From contig JAWQRM010000664.1 of the NCBI GenBank assembly GCA_033557675.1, positions 1-20,592 on the forward strand: a stretch of 20,592 nucleotides of DNA. The letters run 5' to 3'. Source of the stretch: Coptodactyla brooksi (Eukaryota > Arthropoda > Insecta > Coleoptera > Scarabaeidae). The position numbers and the translations under genes are program-made. Each line of letters starts with the position of its first letter. Within the stretch, counting starts at the first letter, position 1. The notes under the pieces were generated by a model that worked only from the letters and a program-made list of their open reading frames with translations, was not told the origin of the DNA and made no database searches. This document shows positions 9,269-16,011 of this stretch, in pieces.

Positions 9269-10226
9269 TTATGGAAGAAAATGTTCAAAAGAATGTCCTT
9301 CCTGTTCAAAAACACGTCTCAATTCTTTGTTGAAAAGAATTGCTTAGACGGCGCAACATCTCCCCGCTTATCAATCGACGCGCATTTTCGATTCTTCTTT
9401 TCATGTCGTCAGCAGTTGTTGGTAGATCTGCATAAACTTTGTCCTTTAAAAAACCCCACAGGAAAAAAATCTGGTGAGGTCAGACCAGGTGATCTAGGGG
9501 GCCAGTTCACTGGACCGCCACGTCCAACCCATCGATCTGAATACATTTCATCTAGAACCTCACGAGACGTTCTAGAAGAATGCGCTGGAGCCGTCATGCT
9601 AATAAAAAAATTGCAGTAAATCTCTCCATTCAAGTTTCTTTCAATGAAGAAAGGTCCAATTAAGCACACCCCAATAATATTACACCACACGTTCACTGAC
9701 TATGGTCTTTGTTTCTCAACTTCTCTGAACCAGTGTGGGTTTACAGTACTCCAATAATGCAGATTATGGCGATTCACTGTACCATTCGTCCGAAAATAAA
9801 ATATTGGAGAAAAAATCTGCATTTTGATTTAACTGCTGTCTTGTCCAATCACAAAAAGTGACTCAGTTTTCAAAATCAGTTCCATGGAGTTCTTGATGTA
9901 AAAAAATGCAGTGTGGATGGTATTTATTCAACTTCAAAATTCTTTGAACACTTGACTTTGATATTCCTGAATCACCAGCAATTCGATGACCACTTACATG
10001 GGGATCGAAGGTAATAGCCGCAAGAATTGCTATTTGATTGGCTACATCTATGGCACTTCGAGGGCGATTGCGTATTTTGTCTGCAACGTCTTGGTTTCTT
10101 TTAAATTTCCGACTACGCAGTTGAAGGTCGTCCTGTTAGCCAAGCTCTACTGCTAGGCTAACATTTCTTCCAGCCCCTCCATAAATAAAAACCTACTAAT
10201 TTTTCATCTAAAATGTAGCGATCCAT
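9269..10226 (-). pseudogene. Transposase of element C, decayed, related to that of element B
   Basis: Reading leftwards from the ATG at 10226 (MDRYILDEKLVGF), a frame shift leads to YGGAGRNVSLAVELG, the N-terminal motif of the group shared with element B. Then come RNRPRSAIDVANQIA, SGHRIAGDSGISKSSVQRIL (helix-turn-helix) and LNKYHPHCIFF. Several stops follow. The NVWCNIIGVCLIGPFF block is readable at about 9694-9650. A deletion of about 35 codons then joins ISMT to APAHSSRTSREVL, removing the second catalytic aspartate (normally DGAPAH). The block RWVGRGGPVNWPPRSPGLTS follows, with the SPD aspartate changed to G. The C terminus (PTTADDMKRRIENARRLI and on to EHFLP) ends at a TAA, 9271-9269. 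Confidence 0.82.
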
Positions 10227-10342
10227 TTCAATTATTAAATTTTGAAATGAAAATAATAATTTTTCAATATTTTCATACAAAACAATTAGACTGATAAGGT
10301 TTTGTTTTGGGATGTGACATTGACAATTTTGTTCATTTTTAA

Positions 10343-10393
10343 GGAAACGACATGAAAAGAAGAATTGAAAATGCATTTCACTGGATCAATAGG
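10343..10393 (+). repeat. Inverted copy of the element C transposase 3' end
   Basis: Bases 10347-10374 match the reverse complement of 9382-9409 at 27 of 28 positions, and weaker similarity continues outward through GGGAGGTATTGCGC-TAAG (compare GGGGAGATGTTGCGC in the gene). The partner at 9382-9409 is coding sequence for DDMKRRIENA of the transposase. The inverted repeat of this element therefore runs past the non-coding TIR into its own gene; about 105 bp between the two matching parts are missing on this side. Confidence 0.85.
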
Positions 10394-10410
10394 GAGGTAT
10401 TGCGCTAAGT

Positions 10411-10804
10411 AAACGATTAATTTTCCTATTTGTTTTTTAATTTTTCTTTAAGGAAAAATTTCTTACAGAGGTAGTTTTTTCTTGATTAGATAGAAGGATT
10501 GATATTAGTTTTAAACAAAATGTACATTGCAAAACTTTAGCCTTGTAGCAAAACGCCTATTAAAAAAAACGTTCAAATAAAAAATGTTTATTTTTTGAAG
10601 GTCTACAAGGATCTGTAAAAAAATATAGGTTTGCCATTTGTTAAAAAAAGGTGTCTTTGAAATAATGTTTTCTCTAAAAGTAACTATCTTCAGGACATGT
10701 CCCGCTTTTTACTGAACAACTTTTTTCTAAAACTTTCTCCATACAACTCTCCATACAACCATTTTTGAGTAATCTTCAATCACTGCTTTAAATGGGACAC
10801 CCGG
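10411..10804 (-). repeat. Right TIR of element C with intact terminus
   Basis: Pairs with 8913-9245 and adds the outer 70 bp (10736-10804) that the left side has lost. Within this outer part the sequence CTCCATACAAC occurs twice in tandem-like fashion (about 10737-10760). Confidence 0.82.
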
Positions 10805-10806
10805 TA

Positions 10807-11139
10807 TATAGGCGTTAGTTTATGATTTAAATTATTATTACCGTATTTACTTCTTTCAATATATATTTTCCAAAGAGTGGTGAACTACTGACTTTATAAC
10901 AAGTCAGCAGCAACAGGAGAGATGACAGATTAATCAGTCTATCATCACTCCTGATGATGCTAGCTCAGTAAGTGAAACGTCCGTCCAACAGTTGTTATTA
11001 AGTTTTGGTGTAGTGGAGACAATTGTTTAATACTTCCAAAACTTTAGAATAACGATATGACATTGATCTTCATCTTGCTTATACTACAATTTTTAATAGC
11101 ATTTAATCATGCGTTTAAAGTGAATATCGTAAAGTTGGA
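10807..11139. other. Non-coding stretch with hammerhead-like core
   Basis: No coding frame. It includes the CTGATGA...GAAAC motif described separately, and an interrupted repeat CTGACTT-x-AACAAGTCAG at about 10889-10910. The rest shows no structure. Confidence 0.4.
10940..10990 (+). ncRNA. Hammerhead-ribozyme-like core (degenerate), possible Penelope-like element end
   Basis: CTGATGA (10951-10957) and GAAAC (10974-10978) are the two conserved strands of the hammerhead catalytic core, separated by 16 bases where stem II should be. That stem is poor: TGCT (10958-10961) can pair with AGTA (10967-10970) through one G-T wobble, leaving three extra bases before GAAAC. Hammerhead motifs are known in the terminal repeats of Penelope-like retroelements. 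I could not identify a good stem I/III or cleavage site, so a decayed or chance motif is quite possible. Confidence 0.3.
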
Positions 11140-11560
11140 TAGCAACACCGAAAACACGCGTCGCTTAGCACGCGACACGTTTTAAAGTTTTTTCCTTCTC
11201 AAACTGCCATCAGGCATTAAAGCGATGCAATTAAAGTACCACTATACGGATTAGGAAGCAAAATTGCGACACTTGACTACGAGATCAGTTTCTCGACCGG
11301 AGGCGCCATTGAAAAAATGCGAGCTAAATATTAAAAAAAAAATATCGCTTTCTATTGGCGACTGCGCCATTAAAAACAACACATAACGTCACTTCCAAAC
11401 GTGAACGATCATTCTATACGCGAAACTGAGACTGAATATGACTTCTGGCGACGAAAGTTTTAACTTTCGCCACGCATAAGACGTGCACGCTTCTGTGAAC
11501 CGACAAAAATGCGTATCAGCAACGATCTTGCGCTACACCGTCATCAGCTCGTCAGAGTAT
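11140..11560. promoter_or_regulatory. CpG-richer, promoter-like segment
   Basis: Unlike its AT-rich surroundings this stretch carries many CpGs. Features: a near-palindrome AAAACACGCGTCGC (11151-11164) against GCGACACGTTTT (11171-11182); two CGCCATT words followed by A-rich runs at about 11302 and 11365, resembling Pho/YY1 sites; a CCAAT-type ATTGG before GCGACTGCGCC at about 11356; ATAACGTCACTTCC at about 11384, which on the other strand is an ETS-like plus CRE-like pair; and a GGCGA-CGAAAGTT/AACTTTCGCC stem (11446-11472). No coding exon is recognised on either side. It could be a distant promoter, an intronic enhancer, or a GC-rich transposon piece. Confidence 0.35.
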
Positions 11561-12734
11561 AACATCCTAACCTTCCTAAGCCGGTACAGTAATGAGTATT
11601 AGAAAATATCTTAAATACTCTTTTTACTATTAATTATTGGTTTTCTAAACAAATAACATTTCTTTGTAAAATTACTGGATTACGTTAGCCATTATTAATA
11701 TGGTACTAATAATGTAGCAATAGGATTATCATCGTAACTATATGCTTTGCTAGCATCCTATGCGCTACCTTGATTACCCATCCTCAGCCGTCTGCCGAGG
11801 TATTGTAACTGGTACTTGCTGAAACAAATCGTATTTGCGTCTTATTTTATAGAAATTCCGAATATCCTTAGTATATTGATGTGTAATTTTGGGTTTGTCT
11901 CGTTCGCGATTCTAAAGATTGGGTTGGATGTTTCGCCAATGGAAATCTTACGAAAAATAAGTCTGTATATTACCACATTACATTACTATTATCAGCGGTT
12001 GAAATGATTTCACTATAAATGAAACAAGTTGATAACAACAATAATACTTATAAATCATTATATTGACGGTGGCAGTAATACAAGGTAAGTCAATTCGAGT
12101 AAACACCGAGTAAATTCGCTATTACAAGCTGGGAAAGGTTTTAAATACCTTCAAAATTATCACAGTGAATTATGAATAGTATTTAGAGCACTGCACAAAT
12201 AACGTACTATAAATTGCAAATAATACTAATAAGCATAGCAGAACCTAAGTTGTGCATCGATTTCAAGATTACAATATGCGTACTTTATACGAACAGCTTG
12301 CGATAAAAGAAAACCAAACGAACTAAAATTAACCAATACAAAGTGATAGCCAGAAAAGGTTATTAATTAGTGTACAAATGAATATATATATGAATTAATA
12401 AAAGTGATTATTAACTAATGTATAAGAGCTATAGAGAGGTCAAAAATATGAATAGACGTAAAAGTAAAAATGCAAACAAATACCTAAGTATATTTAAGGC
12501 ATAAATAGGAACAACGAATAGATATATCAGAAGCTTTATATTAGTCAAAAACTTCCAAGTAGAGCAAGGAAGTCGACAAAACTATATTATGAATAAAAAT
12601 AGTACTAGTAAAAGGAGAAATACTCTTTATTTACACTCAGTGTAAATAGAGTTAAATATTAATACATCCCGAAAACCAGGTAATACAAGGACTAATCCTG
12701 AAGAAGTCAAACAGAACGTATGTACATTACTTTG
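11561..12734. other. Non-coding stretch, no gene recognised
   Basis: Very AT-rich with no recognisable protein. A 63-codon plus-strand frame at 11816-12007 opens with CTG, has no motif and is probably chance. Short self-complementary AT patches, such as TTATTAATTAGT with ATTAACTAAT at 12359-12420, are present. Confidence 0.5.
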
Positions 12735-12790
12735 GACATGCGCTAAAAACAGAGCACCAACAGAACGCCAAAGAAGATTTTAGAAACTAC
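12735..12790 (+). mobile_element. Weak non-LTR retrotransposon (LINE) trace
   Basis: About 18 codons read YFGHALKTEHQQNAKEDF. An R-x-L-x-Y-x-GH-x-LR block followed by KK is characteristic of the C-terminal end of many insect non-LTR reverse transcriptases (RTE/CR1-like). No reverse transcriptase core can be read upstream. The match is short and could be chance. Confidence 0.25.
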
Positions 12791-12795
12791 ATAAC

Positions 12796-12812
12796 ATATA
12801 TATATATATATA
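12796..12812. repeat. (TA)n tract at the element B insertion point
   Basis: A short TA run that merges into the left end of element B. It supplied the TA target. The left boundary of the transposon is ambiguous by a couple of bases because of it. Confidence 0.85.
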
Positions 12813-12896
12813 GGGTGAGTCGGGAGGAACGCACCAAACTTCAGGAGTGTATTATATACATAAAAATAATGATTTGTATTTGTTTTCAAGTTATAG
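12811..12896 (+). repeat. Left TIR of element B
   Basis: Pairs with 14149-14258. Long identical blocks include CACCAAACTTCAGGAGT and ATTATATACATAAAAATAAT, then TTTTCAAGTTATAG at the inner end. Confidence 0.92.
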
Positions 12897-13053
12897 CGTC
12901 ATTAAAAGAAATTGTTTAGCGTTCTACTGGTATGCATAGTTTCGCAAAATGATATTATGCCAGGTTCGGGACTCAATAACAAGTAATAACTTTGTTGTTT
13001 TGAATAATGTCAGCTTATTTTGACAGTAATTGAACGTACATTTACGAATTTGT

Positions 13054-14119
13054 ATGATTAAAGTGTTACAAAATGCTGCTATTTATGCTGCCAGCTATTT
13101 ATTCAAATTTAGAATGTGTAAATATGGTGTTTGTTTAAATGCTGGAGCTGCTGTTGAAGAATATCCTCAACGGTTTCCACATCAAAGACATCCTGATAAA
13201 AACGTATTTATCAGAGTTTTCAACATATTGTGCGAGACCGGCAAGCTTCCTAGTGTTAGCATAACATGTGAACGAGGTACTCGACAAGATTTAGAAGAAG
13301 TAAGAAATATCCTGGGTTTAGCAGAAGAAGATGCAACGACCAGCTCACGAAGAACTAGTATCCAATTGGGCATCCCACAGAAAAGTGTAATAGATACACT
13401 CCACGAGCAAGGCTTACATCCATATCATGTACAGGAAGTACAACACCTACAACCGGAAGACTATGGAATTTTGTCGGTGGATAATTAACAATCATTGCAT
13501 TGTATCGCATATACTTTTTATGGATGAAGCAACATTTACCCGTGACGGTATTAATAATACTCATAACTATCATGTACGGTCAGACGAAAATCCCCACGCA
13601 ACAGTCGAAAGTAATTTTCAACATACGTTTTCTGTAAACGTGTGGTGTGGTATGCTTGATAATTATTTAATTGGCCCTTTCATTTTCGATAATCGCCTTC
13701 CAGGAGACCACTACATAAACTTTCTACAAAACGAATTACAAGGACTACTACAGAATGTTCCTCTAAACATCAGAATACAAATGTACTACCAGCACGATGG
13801 AGCTCCTGCACATATTGCTCAACAGGTCAAGCGACATTTGGACGATATATTACCAGGGCGTTGGATTGGTCGCGGTAGTCCTGTTAATTGGCCTCCAAGA
13901 TCCCCAGACATCACACCATAAGATTATTGTTTATGGGGCTGGTTCAAAAATGAGTTGTACAAAGAGAAACTGGACACTAGTGATGCACTAATTCAACGTA
14001 TTCGAAATACTGCAGCCGATATTAAAATAAACAGAAGTGAATCAATTAGGAGAGCAACAGGTGCTCTTCTTAGACGCAGAAGTTCAATGGTGGTCAATGG
14101 TGGTATTTTTAACATTTAA
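13054..14119 (+). pseudogene. Transposase of element B, DD41D-type, two disabling lesions
   Basis: First ATG in frame is at 13054. The N-terminal part has the YGVCLNAGAAVEEYPQRFP-x-RHP motif (DUF4817-like DNA-binding region), then a helix-turn-helix with TSSRRTSIQLGIPQKSV and LHEQGLHPYHVQEVQHL. A deletion of roughly 11 bases at about 13461 shifts frame between QPEDY and MEFCRW. The catalytic domain follows: MDEATFTRDG (first Asp, codon 13523), NVWCGMLDNYLIGPF, YYQHDGAPAHIA (second Asp, 13796) and RSPDITP-stop-DYCLWG. The stop is TAA at 13919; the third Asp is the next codon, 13922, 41 residues after the second. The tail ends VNGGIFNI with TAA at 14117-14119. A 10-bp tandem duplication (TCAATGGTGG twice, 14083-14102) lies in the tail. 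Confidence 0.93.
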
Positions 14120-14148
14120 TAAAAGAACACTACACATTTTGTTTTACC

Positions 14149-14258
14149 CTATAACTTGAAAAGAAATACAAATCAGATAAGAACATGAGTTTTTTTACAT
14201 TATTTTTATGTATATAATATACTCCTGAAGTTTGGTGCCTTCCTCCCCACTCACCCTG
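14149..14258 (+). repeat. Right TIR of element B
   Basis: Pairs with 12811-12896 but is about 25 bp longer, because an extra segment (about 14173-14197) separates the two conserved blocks. Confidence 0.92.
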
Positions 14259-14421
14259 TATAACTCACAAATTATTATACAAGAAAAAAAAACACTGACT
14301 TAAAACAGTCAGTTCATTACTTTCAGAGATATTCCCTGGCAAACTATTCCAAGAGTCGTTTTTATATCGTACAAACTCTATTTCTTAAAAATATTCATTT
14401 AAATACTCAATTACTAATTAC

Positions 14422-15963
14422 TTGAAAGGTCGAACTAATTTCCTGGGATCGTCGGTCTTAACTCGTATTTCATAGTCGGGGAAACACGAACGTAGGTGAT
14501 CCATATCGATGAAGGTATCGTTGAAGTCCATAGTTTGAATCTGATTTGGCATATTTTTGTAGTTCGCGGCGCTCGGGTCGCCGTATCCCAAAATAATATC
14601 GTGCAGCCAGTCCGGGACGACACATTCGGTGTTCATCAGCTCACGTATCGTCTCGAGAACTGCCTTAAAGTTGTTCTCTTTCGGTTTACGTCGGAGTAAA
14701 ATACTGAAACCTAGAAAACAGGGTATCAAAGAAAATTTTGGCTTGAGAGAATCGATTATATCCTCACTTCCGTATATATCCTCATTTCCTTCCTCCGTGT
14801 TATCCATATCAATGAAATATTGATTACAATCCAACCAAACACGATACGTCCTTTGGTCCCCGGGCAGCACGGGCCGAGGCTCTGGGCTATCTTCAATTAC
14901 CCTTCCGTTGTTATCCAACATCCCTTCCACTTCGCAACCCCGGACACAATGCAAACCGACTTGTGGAATAAACGGTTCTTTATAATTGTATTTGGTACCT
15001 TTAAAATGTGCCAATATCGTTTAGAAATAATTTTTGAGAAAATTTTCAATAACTTATTACCGATTGGATTTCGAGGTTTAACACTTATCAAAAAACAAAC
15101 ATCGTGCTTTCTTAAATTCTCCCATTCGGCTTTTATTTCAGGCCTGACGGCCAGATTAACAGTGACGTCTGCTCTAACTCGTGACGGTCTCTTTTCGCCA
15201 ATGTTCGGCTTAGCAACTTCCACGACCGCAAAATTTAAGATTGGTTGGGCCATCCTAGCCCAACCCCCCCAATAAATCGTGTTATCTTCTGCCCTCCACG
15301 GGCATAATCTGCTAACAGCATCTTCGATGTCCTGCCGGATTTCATCTGTCGAATTGAAACAAAAAGTGTTTTTATTTTCTTACAATTGCTATGTATTTAT
15401 TCCTTACATGTCGATTCCAAACGGAATAAGTTAAAATTTCTTAGCAAGTAATCGTGCAGTGTCAAAAATTGCAAATTTAATTTCGGTAACGCCAAACACC
15501 CCTCTCCTGAGAAATATGCCGTCGGTACAACATTTTCATCCCAGATTATATCCTCCGTCGGATATAGAGGCATTTCATTTAATGCTTCCAGTTGAGAGGC
15601 TCGCTTTTCGTGCCTGGAAACCTAATTTTTCAATTTATTAACAAAATGTTCCTTAACGTCAAGATACTTACCAATAATTCTCTTAAAAATTCAGTGTCGA
15701 ATCTACACCAAGAGTAATCACTTTCCAATCCCTTCGACGGCACCAAATGCAAATAAGTTGCGATAGCCCTAAGATTCTCTTCGCTGGAGGTTTAAAAAGA
15801 TATGACAGAAATGATATGAATTAATAACAATGCTGTTTAAATGATATTTATTCACTTACCTTAAAGAATAGAAGTGTTTCAGTAAATTTTCTCTTTTGTG
15901 TACGCTAGCCACGTTCGCAAGTGCAAAATTTCTTAATTCAGGGAATTTTGCAAATACAGCCGT
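14422..15963 (-). CDS. AQR: Intron-binding spliceosomal protein Aquarius (RNA helicase), partial, six exons
   Basis: AQR is the SF1-type helicase of the spliceosome's intron-binding complex; it contacts the intron upstream of the branch point and also acts in snoRNP assembly, in the nucleus. Exons (minus strand): 15963-15860, 15783-15672, 15621-15408, 15345-15061, 14998-14768, 14710-14422. Joined in phase they give about 411 codons with no stop. Diagnostic blocks are LNEMPLYPTEDIIWDEN, YFSGEGCLALPKLNLQF, LHDYLLRNFNLFRLES, YWGGWARMAQPI, EVAKPNIGEKRPSRVRADV, RRKPKENNFKAVLETI and NTECVVPDWLHDIILGYGDP. This is the end of the N-terminal helical region and the beta-barrel region; the helicase motor is not included. 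Both ends are splice sites, so it is partial at both ends. All ten exon/intron borders between exons are GT-AG, and the residues at joins (for example the Tyr in EST-Y-EIRQDIED) are restored by splicing, which indicates a live gene. Confidence 0.96.
14711..14767 (-). other. AQR 57-bp in-frame, stop-free intron
   Basis: Between exons 14998-14768 and 14710-14422. The donor reads GGAA|GTGAGG and the acceptor TTTTCTAG|GTTTC. The length is a multiple of three and there is no stop, so a naive open frame runs straight through and inserts 19 residues between EDIYG and FSILLRRKP. Removing it gives EDIYGSFSILLRRKP, which is the spacing expected in AQR (EDVYE-x-FN-x-I-x-RRKP). Confidence 0.88.
14999..15060 (-). 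other. AQR 62-bp intron
   Basis: Donor ATCG|GTAATAAG, acceptor TTTTAAAG|GTACC, phase 1. Splicing restores PIGTKYNYKEPF. An open frame runs from the upstream exon into this intron and beyond, giving a false protein tail. Confidence 0.9.
15346..15407 (-). other. AQR 62-bp intron
   Basis: Donor ACAT|GTAAGG, acceptor TCGACAG|ATGAA, phase 1. Splicing creates a TAT (Tyr) codon from T and AT, giving ESTYEIRQDIED. Confidence 0.92.
15622..15671 (-). other. AQR 50-bp intron
   Basis: Donor TTATTG|GTAAGT, acceptor AAAATTAG|GTTTCC, phase 0. It joins EFLRELL to VSRHEKRASQLEALN. The shortest intron in the gene segment. Confidence 0.92.
15784..15859 (-). other. AQR 76-bp intron
   Basis: Donor TTTAAG|GTAAGTG, acceptor ACCTCCAG|CGAAG, phase 2. 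It joins KHFYSL to SEENLRAIATYL, with the serine codon split AG/C. Confidence 0.9.
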
Positions 15964-16011
15964 CTAAAACCCAATAGGAAATTATTTGAATATAACAGAT
16001 TCATAAATTCA

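Larger units (their letters stand above)
8913..10804 (-). mobile_element. Element C: Tc1/mariner-superfamily transposon with very long TIRs, left end lost
   Basis: Inverted arms lie at about 8913-9245 and 10411-10735 around a minus-strand transposase relic. The right end is preserved: the element finishes GGGACACCCGG at 10804 and is followed by TA (10805-10806), the expected target. Read inwards this is CCGGGTGTCCC, a typical terminus. The left end lacks the outer 60-70 bp that should pair with 10736-10804; element A's truncated end lies there instead. The arms differ by many substitutions and small indels, so the insertion is old. Confidence 0.82.
12811..14258 (+). mobile_element. Element B: DD41D-type Tc1/mariner transposon, nearly complete
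   Basis: A 1448-bp element with both ends present. The left terminus TAGGGTGAGTCGGGAGGAA and the reverse-complemented right terminus CAGGGTGAGTGGGGAGGAA pair, flanked by TA on each side (12809-12810 and 14259-14260). It carries one plus-strand transposase relic. The right end lies about 160 bp from the last AQR exon seen (14422), so if AQR is intact this copy sits in an AQR intron in antisense orientation. The good TIR match and few gene lesions make it the youngest of the three elements. Confidence 0.92.

Noticed and set aside
9260..9619. 119-codon plus-strand frame
   Set aside because: It is the antisense of the element C transposase, whose conserved PVNWPPRSP block reads on the minus strand.
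14897..15253. Single-exon reading of AQR starting at MAQPIL
   Set aside because: The match to AQR continues upstream of that methionine (YWGGWARM) to the acceptor at 15345, and the frame downstream of 15061 is intron, so this ORF has neither correct end.
14820..15275. 151-codon plus-strand frame
   Set aside because: Antisense of AQR exons 14998-14768 and 15345-15061 and the intron between them; AQR homology is unmistakable on the minus strand.
15459..15641. 60-codon plus-strand frame
   Set aside because: Antisense shadow of AQR exon 15621-15408.
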